A stretch of 64,000 nucleotides of DNA from Clostridium pasteurianum BC1 (GCF_000389635.1 NC_021182.1:2232001-2296000); one strand, 5' to 3'; positions 28,995 to 40,396 are shown, counted from the first letter of the stretch. Notes: generated by a model from the letters alone, not told the origin. Numbers and translations: made by a program.

Positions 28995-30221
28995 ATGAAT
29001 TTTATTGACTTATTTGCAGGAGCAGGAGGACTTTCAGATGGATTTGTTTCAGCAGGCTTTACCCCTATTGCACATATAGAAATGAATGAATATGCATCAT
29101 TAACATTGAAAACAAGGACTTGCTATTATTATTTAAAAGAACACAGAAGATTGAACGTCTATTATAGATATCTTAGAGGAGAGATTTTTCAAGAGGAACT
29201 TTACAATTCAGTACCAAATAATTTGTTATCTACAATTATGAATGAAGAGATATCTGACAAATCCAGTGAGAAAATATTTAACAATATTGACAATATACTT
29301 CAATACAGAGGAATTAATAAAGTTGATGTTATAATTGGCGGTCCACCATGTCAGGCTTACTCTCTTGTAGGTAGATCAAGAGATGAAAATAATATGGAGG
29401 ATGATCCAAGAAATTATTTATACAAACAGTATATTAAATTTTTAAATAAGTATAAACCAGATATGTTTGTGTTTGAAAATGTTCCAGGAATACTTACAGC
29501 AAAAGGAGGAAAAACCTTCAAAAATATTATTGCTTTTATGAAAAGAGTCGGATATGAAGTATATGCAAAACCATTAAATGCTAGTGATTTTGGAGTATTA
29601 CAGAATAGAAAAAGAATTATAATTATCGGATGGAGAAAGGGAAGTGGATTAAAATATCCAGAATTTGAGTCGATTAATGTTAATGCAGTAGTTGATGATA
29701 TTTTAAGAGATCTAATTCCGCTTAATCCTGGAGAAGAAAATAATGAATATATAAAGCCAATTAACAAATATTTAAAATGGAGTGGTATAAGAAAGAAAAA
29801 TGATGTTTTAACTCATCATATGTGCAGAACGCATAATGAAAGGGATAGGGAAATATATAGATTAGCTATTAGTGCTTGGAATGATGGACATAGAAGATTA
29901 AAATATACTGATCTACCAGAAAAATTGTGCACTCATAAAAATAAAGAGTCTTTTTTAGATAGATTTAAAGTGTTGGCATCTGATATTCCCTGTTCACATA
30001 CTATGATAGCTCATATTTCAAAAGATGGTCACCATTTTATCCATCCTTATATTGAGCAATGCCGTTCAATATCAGTTAGAGAAGCAGCAAGAATTCAATC
30101 CTTTCCTGATAACTATTTTTTTGAAGGTCCTCGAACAGCAAAATTTGTACAAATTGGTAACGCAGTTCCGCCACTGATGGCAAAAGGAATTGCAGAAAAA
30201 ATTAAAGAAATGTTAGATTGA
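28995..30221 (+). CDS. DNA (cytosine-5-)-methyltransferase, DrmMII-like
   Basis: 408 residues with the ordered C5-methyltransferase motifs: DLFAGAGGLSDGF (motif I, residue 4), GGPPCQAYS with the catalytic Cys (motif IV, near 117), FENVPG (motif VI, near 158), QNRKRIIIIGWR (motif VIII), and IGNAVPP (motif X) at the end. Residues 35-100 hold a longer insert than usual between motifs I and IV. In class 2 DISARM the C5 methyltransferase (DrmMII) marks host DNA. It lies at the front of a DISARM-like operon. Intact. Confidence 0.9.
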   Translation: MNFIDLFAGAGGLSDGFVSAGFTPIAHIEMNEYASLTLKTRTCYYYLKEHRRLNVYYRYLRGEIFQEELYNSVPNNLLSTIMNEEISDKSSEKIFNNIDNILQYRGINKVDVIIGGPPCQAYSLVGRSRDENNMEDDPRNYLYKQYIKFLNKYKPDMFVFENVPGILTAKGGKTFKNIIAFMKRVGYEVYAKPLNASDFGVLQNRKRIIIIGWRKGSGLKYPEFESINVNAVVDDILRDLIPLNPGEENNEYIKPINKYLKWSGIRKKNDVLTHHMCRTHNERDREIYRLAISAWNDGHRRLKYTDLPEKLCTHKNKESFLDRFKVLASDIPCSHTMIAHISKDGHHFIHPYIEQCRSISVREAARIQSFPDNYFFEGPRTAKFVQIGNAVPPLMAKGIAEKIKEMLD

Positions 30222-30246
30222 TTACATTGATGGGGGAAGTAGAATT

Positions 30247-32856
30247 ATGGGGAATAATATATTTATACAGCATTATGCAAGTATAAAAAGGCAATTTCTA
30301 AAAAATAATCCTTATAGCTGTTTAATAGGTGCTAACATTGATATTAATCCACATCAGGTAGAAGGTTTTTGTGCAGCGGTAGCATCATTGAAAACTGGGG
30401 GTATTATACTTGCTGATGAAGTTGGGTTAGGTAAAACCATAGAAGCAGGGCTTGTATTAAAATATGTTATTCAAAATGGTGGGAAACGAATTTTATTAAT
30501 CATGCCATCAAATCTTAGAAAACAATGGCAAATAGAACTTGAAGAAAAATTTAATATATATTCTATAGTTGTTGATAGTTATAACATAGATGATTATTAT
30601 GATAAAGTTAATGTGTCTAATGAAGATGTTGCTGTAATAATCTGCTCTTACAACTATGCTTCTAAAAAAGCTGATTTATTAAGTAAAACAGTTTGGGATT
30701 TTATTATTTTTGATGAAGCTCATAAATTAAGAAATGTGCATAAATCTGGTATAAAAACAGCGAAAAATATCTATCAACTAACAAAAGGAATTCCTAAAAT
30801 CCTACTCACAGCAACCCCTATCCAAAATAATTTACTTGATTTATATGGATTAGTTTATTTTATAGATGACAAAATTTTTTTTGATAAACAAATCTATGCA
30901 AAAAGATATTTAAAAGACAAAAATTATGAAGCATTAAAAGAACATATAAAACCTGTAATCCAACGTACTTTAAGAAAAGATGTAGCATATTATTTATCTT
31001 TCAAAGAAAGAACTTGTATAACTGTAGATTTTAAGTTATCACAATCAGAGGCGATTTTATACAAATTAATTAATGATTATTTAAAGAGAGATATATTATA
31101 TTCAATACCATCATCAAATAGAACTTTAATAACAGTGGTTATAAGAAAATTACTTGCCTCATCAAGTTATGCGGTTGCCGAAACTTTTGAAGTTCTAAAA
31201 GAGAGACTTAAATTATTAAAAGAAAGCACCAGAATTGAGAATGTTGATAAAGGACTTGATTACTTCTTTTCATATTTAGATGATGACAGTGATGAGGAGG
31301 AAGAAGCTAAATTCAGTGAACTTTATGATAAAGAAAAAGTAAATGAATTCATTCAACATGAGATAGAAATTGTGGAAAACATAATTAGATTAGCTAAAAG
31401 TATAGATAAGAATGCAAAAGCATCGGCTCTTTTTGAAGCTTTATCAATTGCCTTTATAAGACAGAAGGAATTTGGAATAAATGAAAAAGTTGTAATATTT
31501 ACGGAGTCTGTTAGAACACAAGAATATCTCTTTAATGAGCTTATTAGAAATGGATATGAGAATGAAGTGCTCATTTTTAATGGGAGTAATTCAGATAAAC
31601 AGACAGGTGATCTTTATAAGGCTTGGAAAGCTAAGAATTTTGGTAAGGTGTTTGGCAGTCGCAATGTTGAAGTAAAACATGCAATAGTAGATTATTTTAA
31701 AACTAATTGTAAAATACTTTTGCTTACTGATGCAGGCTCTGAAGGTTTAAATCTTCAATTTTGCAACACTGTTATAAACTATGATTTGCCTTGGAATCCT
31801 CAAAAAATAGAGCAGCGTATAGGTAGATGTCATAGATATGGACAAAAAAATGATACGGTTGTAATTAATCTGTTGAATACTGAAAATTTAGCAGATAGGA
31901 GAGTTTATGAAATTTTATCTCAAAAATTTATGCTGTTTGAAGGTGTATTTGGTGCATCGGACCAAGCACTTGGTTTGTTAGAATCAGGTATGGATTTTGA
32001 GAAAAGGATACTACAAATATACCAAAGCTGTGATAGTATTGGTGAATTTAATAAAGAGTTTAAATCTCTTGAGAAAGAATTTGACAGGAAGAGAAATACT
32101 AAATTCAAACAATTGAGATCATTGCTTGCTGACAATGATGAAAATATAAAAAGTAAATACTTTAAAGAAATTATATCGGAAATAACAGACTATTTAGATG
32201 AAAATGAAGATTTGCAAAATATTGATATGCCTGATATGAAAATGGATTTACCTGCGGCTTTCAAATTGGAAAGCTATGGTTTAAATAAGTACAATTTAAA
32301 TCATGGATATATTTTTATTGGAGGATTTTACAATAATGATAAACTTATATACCCAGTATTGAATATGTTTGATGAAAATAAAAATAAAATTTATTTAGAT
32401 CAAGAAACCATTATTAGTATAATTAAAAATATAAATGACAATACAGTTACTAAAATAAATATCAAGGAAAATGAAGTTGAAAAGTGTGCAGATGATATAT
32501 ATAGTGACTTAATGCTAAAATATTATTCTCAAAATAAAAATATTATCGAATACACCAATTCCAAGATAAGTAATTGGTGTGAAATTAGAAAAGAGCAATT
32601 TAATATGGGAATAGAAACCATTACATCTGAAATAGAGGAAATGAAGTCACAATGTGCAGCTACTAAAAATTTCAAAGAAAAAGTAGATTATAAAAGACAA
32701 GCAGAAGAAAGAGAAAAAGAACGGAATAATATTATAATTAAATATCATGAAGCTATAGAGGCAATTGAGAATGAAGCAGATAAGATTAAACAAGATTTTA
32801 AGAAACAATTTGATATAAATCCTTTTTTAATAGCTAGATTAATACTAAAGTTTTGA
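30247..32856 (+). CDS. SNF2-family helicase, DrmD-like
   Basis: 869 residues. N-terminal helicase half: LADEVGLGKTIEAG (Walker A 60-64) and IIFDEAHKLRN (DEAH 156-159), then LTATPIQNN. C-terminal half: SEGLNLQF and QRIGRCHRYGQ near 520. A long helical, charged C-terminal region follows. SNF2-like helicases with this layout (HepA/RapA-like) are DrmD in class 1 DISARM. It starts 26 bases after the C5 methyltransferase. The stop lies 15 bases before the adenine methyltransferase start. Intact. Confidence 0.85.
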   Translation: MGNNIFIQHYASIKRQFLKNNPYSCLIGANIDINPHQVEGFCAAVASLKTGGIILADEVGLGKTIEAGLVLKYVIQNGGKRILLIMPSNLRKQWQIELEEKFNIYSIVVDSYNIDDYYDKVNVSNEDVAVIICSYNYASKKADLLSKTVWDFIIFDEAHKLRNVHKSGIKTAKNIYQLTKGIPKILLTATPIQNNLLDLYGLVYFIDDKIFFDKQIYAKRYLKDKNYEALKEHIKPVIQRTLRKDVAYYLSFKERTCITVDFKLSQSEAILYKLINDYLKRDILYSIPSSNRTLITVVIRKLLASSSYAVAETFEVLKERLKLLKESTRIENVDKGLDYFFSYLDDDSDEEEEAKFSELYDKEKVNEFIQHEIEIVENIIRLAKSIDKNAKASALFEALSIAFIRQKEFGINEKVVIFTESVRTQEYLFNELIRNGYENEVLIFNGSNSDKQTGDLYKAWKAKNFGKVFGSRNVEVKHAIVDYFKTNCKILLLTDAGSEGLNLQFCNTVINYDLPWNPQKIEQRIGRCHRYGQKNDTVVINLLNTENLADRRVYEILSQKFMLFEGVFGASDQALGLLESGMDFEKRILQIYQSCDSIGEFNKEFKSLEKEFDRKRNTKFKQLRSLLADNDENIKSKYFKEIISEITDYLDENEDLQNIDMPDMKMDLPAAFKLESYGLNKYNLNHGYIFIGGFYNNDKLIYPVLNMFDENKNKIYLDQETIISIIKNINDNTVTKINIKENEVEKCADDIYSDLMLKYYSQNKNIIEYTNSKISNWCEIRKEQFNMGIETITSEIEEMKSQCAATKNFKEKVDYKRQAEEREKERNNIIIKYHEAIEAIENEADKIKQDFKKQFDINPFLIARLILKF

Positions 32857-32870
32857 TTGGAGGAGTAATA

Positions 32871-34397
32871 ATGCTAAAGCAAGGAAAACTAGAGCTTACT
32901 TGGGTAGGTAAATATGAAGAAAAAATGATTGAACCAAGAATATTAATAGAGGATAAATCAAAGTCCTATGGTGATTCAGATACAGAAAACATGCTCATAC
33001 ATGGAGATAACCTTATTGCATTAAAGGCGTTAGAACAGGACTTTAGAGGAAAAATTAAATGTATTTATATAGATCCTCCATATAATACGGGGAATGCCTT
33101 TGAACATTATGAAGATGGTATTGAGCATTCTATCTGGCTTTCACTCATGAAAACTAGATTAGAAATTTTATGGAATTTACTCGATCCTGATTATGGTTCT
33201 TTATGGGTTTCGATTGATGATTATGAAATGCCATATTTAAGAGTTTTACTAGATGAGCTATGTGGTAGATGTAATTTTGTTGCATGCAATGTTTGGTAAA
33301 AAAGATATTCTCGTGAAAATAGGGAGGCTATTGGTGACGTACATGAGTATGTAATTATTTATGCAAAGAATCCTAAAGAATTTAAACGAATAAGAAATCT
33401 TACTCCACCAGATGAAAAGCAAAAGAAAGTATATAGAAATCCCAATAATGATCCAAAAGGTCCTTGGAGACCAGTTCCAATGACTGCTCAAGAAGGTCAT
33501 GCAACAAAAGAGCAGTATTATGAAATTGTAACACCATCAGGTAAAGTTCATACTCCACCTAAAGGAAGATGTTGGGGGATTAGCAAGTCAACATATGAGA
33601 GATTACTTAGCGAAGGAAAAATATATTTTGGAAAAAATGGAGATGCTCAACCTAATACTATTAGGTATTTATCTGAAATTGAGGGATTTGTTCCTTGGAC
33701 ATGGTGGCCTAACGAGGAAGTTGGTCACACTGATGAAGCTAAAAAAGAAATTCATGCATTGTTTGGTAAAAATAATGCATTTGATACTCCTAAACCAGAA
33801 AGGTTAATTAATAGAATTCTTCACATAGCTACTAATCCAGGTGATATAGTACTAGACTCTTTTGGTGGTTCAGGTACAACTGCGGCAGTAGCACATAAAA
33901 TGGGAAGAAAATATATCTGCATTGAATTGGAAGAACAATGCTATACATTATGCATTCCAAGACTCAAAGCAGTAGTTGATGGAGAACAAGGTGGTATATC
34001 AACTACTGTTAATTGGCAAGGTGGTGGAGGTTTTAAGTTTTATGAACTTGCAGAACCACTACTTATTAAAAATTCTAAGTTACCTATTTGTACAATTAAT
34101 CCATCCTATACCTTTGATATGATGGCAGAAGCTATTTGTAAAATAGAAGGTTTTAAGTATAATCCTGTTGGAAATTTCCATGGAAAGTCCTCTGAAAATA
34201 GGTTTATTCATATTACAAAAGAATTTGTTAATAGTAAATATGTATTTTCTCTTATTAATGAATTAGAAAATAAAGAATCTCTATTAATATATTGTACTAA
34301 AATGCAATCAGATATTGTACTACCAGATAATGTTGAAATTAAGAAAATACCAAAAGACCTTTTAAGTAAGTGTTCCTTTGAAAGTGAGGAAATATAA
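32871..34397 (+). pseudogene. Mod-type (beta class) DNA adenine methyltransferase with one in-frame stop
   Basis: One continuous frame of 508 residues, broken only by TAA at 33297-33299. Before the stop: MLIHGDNLIALKAL and the catalytic IDPPYNTGN. After it, without a frame change: KRYSRENREAIGDVHEYVI, later TPKPERLI and the SAM motif DSFGGSGTTAAVAHK. The DPPY-before-FGGSG order marks beta-class methyltransferases such as type III Mod, and fits DrmMI-like enzymes of DISARM. Family members usually read W-Q-K-R-Y here, so the stop probably replaced a CAA Gln. A second start within 33480-34397 would lack the catalytic motif. Start at ATG 32871 behind GGAGG. Confidence 0.85.
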
Positions 34398-34398
34398 A

Positions 34399-37059
34399 AT
34401 GAGTATTGTTGATAAGCTAAATTGGGCAATGAGTCTTAGAGAACCTCAATTTGAGGCTCTGAAAACTTTAGATGATATATGTTCAAAAATTGAGTATAAA
34501 ACTTATACTAAGGAGCAAACAGAAGAAATAGCCTCAGAAAATTGTCAAACAAAATCTAACATTAAAGTAGATGATAATCTTAATTTTCCTTCTTTCTGTT
34601 TTGAAATGACAACTGGTATTGGTAAGACGAGGCTAATGGGTGCTTCTATATATTATTTATATAAAACAAAAGGATATAGACACTTTTTTATATTAGCTCC
34701 TGGAAATACAATATATGATAAATTGCGTAAAGAGGTAGTGCCACATCATCCTAAATATATGTTTAAAGGATTAGAATCGGAAATGGGAAGACCTAAGGTG
34801 TATGATGGTGAAAATTATCTTTCTTACCCTGTGAAATATGTTCAGGGAGAAATAGCAACTGATAAATCCTCTGAGATTCAATTATTTATTTTTAATATAG
34901 GAAAGATATTCAATAGAGGGGATGTTCAGTTCAAATTTCATGAATTTCAAGAGGCTCTTGGTAAATCTTTTGCTGAAGTACTTGCTAGTTTTGACGATTT
35001 GGTAATATGTATGGACGAAGCTCATAGATATTATGCTCCTGCATCTATGAAGGCTATAGATTATTTAAAACCAATATTAGGTTTAGAGTTTACAGCTACT
35101 CCAAAACCAACAAATAAAAATATTATATATAGCTATGGCTTAGCGGAAGGAGCAGGAAAATTTCTTAAAATACCTGTAGTTATGGGAAGAACAAATACTG
35201 CAGGGTTTACAGAAAAAGATATTGAAGAAATGAAAATAAAAGATGGTATTAAGCTTCATGAACATCGTAAGGCAGTAGTTTATAAATATTGCAGTGAAAA
35301 TGGGTTACCTAAAGTAAAACCAATAATATTGATATCATGTAAGGATACCAACCATGCTATGGAGATTAGGCAGATAATAGATTCAGATTCCTTCTTTGAT
35401 GGAAAGTATAAAGGCAAAGTTATAGAAATACATTCTAAAACAGGCAGTGTAGAAACAGAGGATAATATTAAAAAATTATTAACTATAGAAGAAAACACAA
35501 ATCCAATAGAAATAGTTCTCCATGTGTACAAGCTAAAAGAAGGTTGGGGCGTTAATAATCTATTTACCATCATTCCTCTTAATGCTGCTAAAAGTGAGAT
35601 ACTCGCATTGCAGACTATAGGAAGGGGATTACGTTTACCGTTTGGAAAAATAACTGGACAAGAAGAATTAGACACATTAGATATAGTAGCTCACGATCAT
35701 TATAGAGAATTAGTTGATGAAATAAAAGCAAATCCTGTATTTAAGAGACGTAATCTTGATGAGGAAGAAATAGAACCAACTGAATCAGTAGATGTAGAAC
35801 CAGAGCTTAACAATGTACAATTAGAATTGTTTGAAAAGGCAATAAATTATACTGATATGAAGTCATTTCAGGATATAAGTAATATTAGAATACAGGAACA
35901 ATTGTATAAAGGTTATTTGAAAACTTATGCAAAAGAAGTAAAGTCAAAAGATAATTCTGATATTCAACAAATGTCATTATTTGAACTGGAAAAGACTGTT
36001 GAAGAAATAATAGATGAAAATTCAAAAGAAGCTGGCGAACAACTTTCGAAAATACCTGTTAAAGGAAATAAAAGTAAAACACCAGTGCTTAAAAAAGAAG
36101 AATTTATAGAAAAGATAAATAAATTAAAGCAATTCGCTATTTCTGTACCTAAAATAAGTATAGGATATAGTTCAACAGTAAAGTTTAAATCAATAACTAT
36201 TAAAAAGAGTATAAATGATTTTGTACTAGAGCCATCCTATATTGAGCGGTATGATGTTATAAATAATAAATTGCTTGAAACACTTGAAGCAGTAGCATTA
36301 GAAATTGATGATCCAGTAAATGAACTTGCGTGTATGCTTCTTGAAAGCGTACCAGAATTTAGTGCCGATGACGCTGATTACATATTAAATGTTGTAGAAC
36401 AATATCTTAAGCTTATGGATGGTTCATATGAAGATAAGAAAAAAATAGTTAGAAGATATGCTATATCAATAATTAATGATATTAAGAAACAAATTTATGC
36501 AGCAAAAGAGGAGCATAATGAGTTTATATATAGAATAGAAAAAGACTTGATTTTATTTAAATCCTTTGTAAAAAATATAAAGCCGGGAGGTACTGTTGAT
36601 TTCCATAAAGAAATAAAAGACAAGAAAAATATTAGACAGTACTTATATACAGGATATAAAAAGTCTTATTATCCTGAATATGGTTTTGATAGTGATGATG
36701 AAAGAAGATTTTCAGTTATATTAGAAGAAGATAAGGATGTATTAAGATGGATTAAATCACCACTAAATCAAATGGGATTATTCTATAAAGCAGGAAAACA
36801 ATACAATCCTGATTTTATAGTAGAAACATCTGATTTTAAATATTTAGTTGAGATTAAAGCTAAAAATGAAACTGACGATAAAGATGTTCTTGATAAAGCA
36901 AAAGCAGCAATAAAGTGGTGTGAGTGTGCAACGGAAGTTGATGCAGACAATAAGAAATGGGAATATAGACTTGTTACAGGGGACAATGTAATTATAGGAA
37001 ATTCTTTTAAATATACAGCTAGTATGACTGTAAACTTGGAGGGGATTGAGAATGAGTGA
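34399..37059 (+). CDS. Type III restriction Res-like helicase-nuclease
   Basis: 886 residues. Superfamily 2 helicase motifs: FEMTTGIGKTRLMGA (near 75), CMDEAHRYYAP, LEFTATP, and QTIGRGLRLPFG. The C-terminal nuclease core reads QYNPDFIVETSDFKYLVEIKAK: PD followed by ExK, complete. This is the layout of type III Res subunits, which translocate on DNA and cut with Mod bound. It starts at ATG 34399, one base after the mod-like gene, with GTGAGGA as ribosome-binding site; earlier in-frame starts overlap it. The 3' end overlaps drmA by eight bases. Intact, although its mod partner is broken. Confidence 0.85.
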   Translation: MSIVDKLNWAMSLREPQFEALKTLDDICSKIEYKTYTKEQTEEIASENCQTKSNIKVDDNLNFPSFCFEMTTGIGKTRLMGASIYYLYKTKGYRHFFILAPGNTIYDKLRKEVVPHHPKYMFKGLESEMGRPKVYDGENYLSYPVKYVQGEIATDKSSEIQLFIFNIGKIFNRGDVQFKFHEFQEALGKSFAEVLASFDDLVICMDEAHRYYAPASMKAIDYLKPILGLEFTATPKPTNKNIIYSYGLAEGAGKFLKIPVVMGRTNTAGFTEKDIEEMKIKDGIKLHEHRKAVVYKYCSENGLPKVKPIILISCKDTNHAMEIRQIIDSDSFFDGKYKGKVIEIHSKTGSVETEDNIKKLLTIEENTNPIEIVLHVYKLKEGWGVNNLFTIIPLNAAKSEILALQTIGRGLRLPFGKITGQEELDTLDIVAHDHYRELVDEIKANPVFKRRNLDEEEIEPTESVDVEPELNNVQLELFEKAINYTDMKSFQDISNIRIQEQLYKGYLKTYAKEVKSKDNSDIQQMSLFELEKTVEEIIDENSKEAGEQLSKIPVKGNKSKTPVLKKEEFIEKINKLKQFAISVPKISIGYSSTVKFKSITIKKSINDFVLEPSYIERYDVINNKLLETLEAVALEIDDPVNELACMLLESVPEFSADDADYILNVVEQYLKLMDGSYEDKKKIVRRYAISIINDIKKQIYAAKEEHNEFIYRIEKDLILFKSFVKNIKPGGTVDFHKEIKDKKNIRQYLYTGYKKSYYPEYGFDSDDERRFSVILEEDKDVLRWIKSPLNQMGLFYKAGKQYNPDFIVETSDFKYLVEIKAKNETDDKDVLDKAKAAIKWCECATEVDADNKKWEYRLVTGDNVIIGNSFKYTASMTVNLEGIENE

Positions 37060-40000
37060 TAAAGCTTATAGTGCTGTTAGGAATAAGATACTTGAAGCTC
37101 TAAGAATTGATTTAATGGGTCCTTTAGAGGAAAAGGAAAAATTAGATGAGTCACCTTTAAGTAGCTATATAACAGGAATGTTATATCCTCATAAAACTTC
37201 TATTTCTCCGGATGTAGAATATGAAAATGAAGATTTTACTTCAATAAGGGATGAAGATTGTGGAGAGGAAGAGGAGGATGAAGTTGAAGAAATAATAGGT
37301 ACAAAATTCAAACTTCAATCATCCATGGGTATAAGGTTCTATGTTAATAATAATATTCAAAAGCTAAAGGTTAAGGTTAAGTGGGGACAATACTATAAAG
37401 ATAAATTAAAACCAGAAAATGATAATAATGATGAGAAGAAAAAAAAATCTGGGAGAACTGTTTTTATTCGTGTTCCAAAAGAAGAAGAAATAATTCTTGA
37501 TTTAGCAAGTACAAACAAGAATACAGAATTATTACTAAAACAAGATCCATCAATTAAAATTAAATCATCTCAAATACTGCTTAAAAGTGGAGCTAAATTG
37601 GTAGCTGTTTATTTAAGTAATTGCAGAGAAACTTCAGATGATAGAGATTTTGAAAATGTAATGTTTCAGGCTGAACTTATAGTTAAAGGATTTAATAATG
37701 AACCAGTTTTTGAACCAGAGCATCTTTGTCGTGATATTGAAATAGAGGATGAATTTTATTATGAAAAAAGACCAATCTATGCACGTGGCAATGGATGTGC
37801 TACAGATTGGGTCAAATCAGATGGAGAAAAAGCTGAGGAAGTTAGAACTATATTTATACCTGAACATGAAATTAGTTCAGTTAGTCCAAATCTTAAAGGA
37901 TTTTCAGAAGATTATTTTTCTATGCAATTTATGTGCAAATCTTCAAATAGAGCAGAAATAATTTGCAGATTAAAAGCATTGAATGATGAATATTTTAAAT
38001 GGATCGATAATTTAAAAAAGAATATTAAAATGCAAAATGATGATTTTAAAGATAGAGGCAATAAGATAATAAATAAATGCTTTGAAGCCCATAAAAGAAT
38101 TTCTTTGGGAATAGAACAAATTGAAAAGAATGATTATGCTTTTAAAGCTTTTTGTTTTATGAATCAATCTATGTATTTACAAAGAGGAATGAGCGAATTC
38201 TCTAAAAAATATGGTAGTGGTATAAAATGTAGTTTTAGGGATGAAGAGTTTTGTAAAAAAGACCATAGTAAGTGGAGACCATTTCAAATAGCATTTATAT
38301 TGCTTAATCTTACAGGTTGCCTAGATCCATTAAATAATGAACGTAAAAATGTAGATTTGCTTTATTTCCCAACTGGCGGAGGAAAAACTGAAGCATATTT
38401 AGGACTAATTGCTTTTGTAATTGGATATAGGAGGTTAACGGCTCATCTTGAAAAAGAATATGAAAAAGATGGTGGAGTCACGGTTATTTTAAGATATACC
38501 TTAAGACTTCTTACAACACAACAGCGTGATAGATTAACTAAAATGATATGTGCAGCAGAAATAATTAGGGGCAAGCATGAAGCAGACTATGGTAAAACAC
38601 CAATTTCAATAGGGTTTTGGGTTGGTGGAGGGGTAACACCTAATAGTTTCAATGAATTTAAGGATAATAAAGATGATCCAACTGCAAGTAATAAAGCTAA
38701 AAACAAACTTACAAAACAAATAATTACTTGTCCTTTCTGCGGAAGTCCGATAAATAAAGAGGATTATGATATTGACACTGAAAAAGGAGAAGTTAATATT
38801 TATTGTCATGATTCCAATTGCTATTTCTATAAATTTAAAGGAAAATCTATACCTGTTTATGTTGTAGATGAGGAAATATACAGAAAATGTCCAACGGTTA
38901 TTATTTCTACAGTAGACAAGTTTGCAAGGCTTCCTTGGGATGAAAAAACCGGGTTGATTTTCGGAAGAGCAGATAGGTATTGTGAGAGACATGGATATAT
39001 AGCATGTGGAGAAAAGCACACTAACCGTCATAATAAAAAAGGAAACTTGAGTGCAGCAAAGATTATTGAAACAAGACAATTTTATCCACCAGAACTTATT
39101 GTTCAGGATGAATTGCATCTGATAACTGGACCATTGGGCACAATATATGGTGGATATGAGACTGTTATTGAGGAAATGTGTTCCTTTACTAGAAATGGAC
39201 ATAAAATATTACCCAAATATATTGTTTCGACAGCAACAATAAAAAATGCAAATGAACAGATAAAATGCTTGTATGGTAGAGTTGAATTTACTCAATTTCC
39301 TCCAAGTGGATTTGATATAGGAGATAGCTATTTTATTAAAGAAATTAGCTTAGATGAAAAGCCATTTAGAAAGTATTGTGCAGTGTGTGCTAGTGGGCAA
39401 TCAATGAAAACTACTGTATTACGTATATATGCAGTACTGCTCCAGTCAGTTTTAGAATTATCAAGGCAGGAAGAATATATTGATTTAATAGATCCTTATT
39501 ATACTTTAATTGGCTATTTTAATAGTATAAGAGAGTTGGGTGGTACAGTAAGGTTATTACAAGATGACATACCAAAGAGAATAAAAAGAATAAAGAAAAG
39601 ATATGGATACTCACAGGAAAGATTTTTAAAGAGAACAAGAGAAATAACATCTCGTATTTCATCTTATAAGATTGCTGAATTATTGGAACAATTAACCCTT
39701 TCTCATGATGATGAAGAGTGCTTAGATGTTGCTATAGCTACAAATATGATTGCTGTTGGTATGGATGTCGATAGATTAGGATTAATGACAGTAATGGGAC
39801 AACCTAAGCAAAATTCTGAATATATTCAGGCTACAAGCCGCATAGGTAGAAAATTTCCAGGACTTGTAGTAACTATATATAATCCATATAGACCAAGAGA
39901 TTTATCACATTATGAAAACTTTAAAGGCTTTCATTCACATATGTATAGATATGTAGAAGGAACAACGGCTACACCATTTTCAGCTCGTGCAAGAGATAGA

Positions 40001-40396
40001 GTTTTACATGCAATAATTGTAGCTTTATTAAGATTGAAAAATGAAAAAATGGCAAACAATAATGGAGCAAACAATATATGTAATATTGAGAATGAAATAA
40101 TTGAAGAAGCAAAAAAAGTTATAGTAGATAGAATATCTATTATATCACCAAAGGCAAAAGATGATAGTTCAAGTGAGATAGAACAATTCATTGAAGATTG
40201 GAAATGCTTAACAAGTGAAGAGAAAGAACTGCTCTATTACATAAAGTATACTGAGAAATATAATAGATTACTTAATTATTATAATGAGTATTGTACACCA
40301 AAAGAAAAACCTACTCTTAATTCAATGAGAGAAGTCGAAAGTTCATCATCACTATATTATTTTACTGAGGAGGCAAAAAAGCATGAAAATAAATAA
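37052..40396 (+). CDS. drmA: DISARM helicase-domain protein DrmA
   Basis: 1114 residues. An N-terminal beta-rich region has a very acidic patch (near 60-75). Walker A is LLYFPTGGGKTEAYLGL near 440. A zinc-binding insert reads CPFCGSPI..CHDSNC near 565. ISTVDKFARLPW is followed by Walker B VQDELHLITGPLG near 685, and motif VI TSRIGRKFPGL near 928. This gene order and motif set match DrmA, the core DISARM protein which with DrmB blocks incoming phage DNA. Start ATG 37052 behind GGAGGGG; TTG 37046 rejected. Overlaps drmB by 14 bases. Intact. Confidence 0.88.
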   Translation: MSDKAYSAVRNKILEALRIDLMGPLEEKEKLDESPLSSYITGMLYPHKTSISPDVEYENEDFTSIRDEDCGEEEEDEVEEIIGTKFKLQSSMGIRFYVNNNIQKLKVKVKWGQYYKDKLKPENDNNDEKKKKSGRTVFIRVPKEEEIILDLASTNKNTELLLKQDPSIKIKSSQILLKSGAKLVAVYLSNCRETSDDRDFENVMFQAELIVKGFNNEPVFEPEHLCRDIEIEDEFYYEKRPIYARGNGCATDWVKSDGEKAEEVRTIFIPEHEISSVSPNLKGFSEDYFSMQFMCKSSNRAEIICRLKALNDEYFKWIDNLKKNIKMQNDDFKDRGNKIINKCFEAHKRISLGIEQIEKNDYAFKAFCFMNQSMYLQRGMSEFSKKYGSGIKCSFRDEEFCKKDHSKWRPFQIAFILLNLTGCLDPLNNERKNVDLLYFPTGGGKTEAYLGLIAFVIGYRRLTAHLEKEYEKDGGVTVILRYTLRLLTTQQRDRLTKMICAAEIIRGKHEADYGKTPISIGFWVGGGVTPNSFNEFKDNKDDPTASNKAKNKLTKQIITCPFCGSPINKEDYDIDTEKGEVNIYCHDSNCYFYKFKGKSIPVYVVDEEIYRKCPTVIISTVDKFARLPWDEKTGLIFGRADRYCERHGYIACGEKHTNRHNKKGNLSAAKIIETRQFYPPELIVQDELHLITGPLGTIYGGYETVIEEMCSFTRNGHKILPKYIVSTATIKNANEQIKCLYGRVEFTQFPPSGFDIGDSYFIKEISLDEKPFRKYCAVCASGQSMKTTVLRIYAVLLQSVLELSRQEEYIDLIDPYYTLIGYFNSIRELGGTVRLLQDDIPKRIKRIKKRYGYSQERFLKRTREITSRISSYKIAELLEQLTLSHDDEECLDVAIATNMIAVGMDVDRLGLMTVMGQPKQNSEYIQATSRIGRKFPGLVVTIYNPYRPRDLSHYENFKGFHSHMYRYVEGTTATPFSARARDRVLHAIIVALLRLKNEKMANNNGANNICNIENEIIEEAKKVIVDRISIISPKAKDDSSSEIEQFIEDWKCLTSEEKELLYYIKYTEKYNRLLNYYNEYCTPKEKPTLNSMREVESSSSLYYFTEEAKKHENK

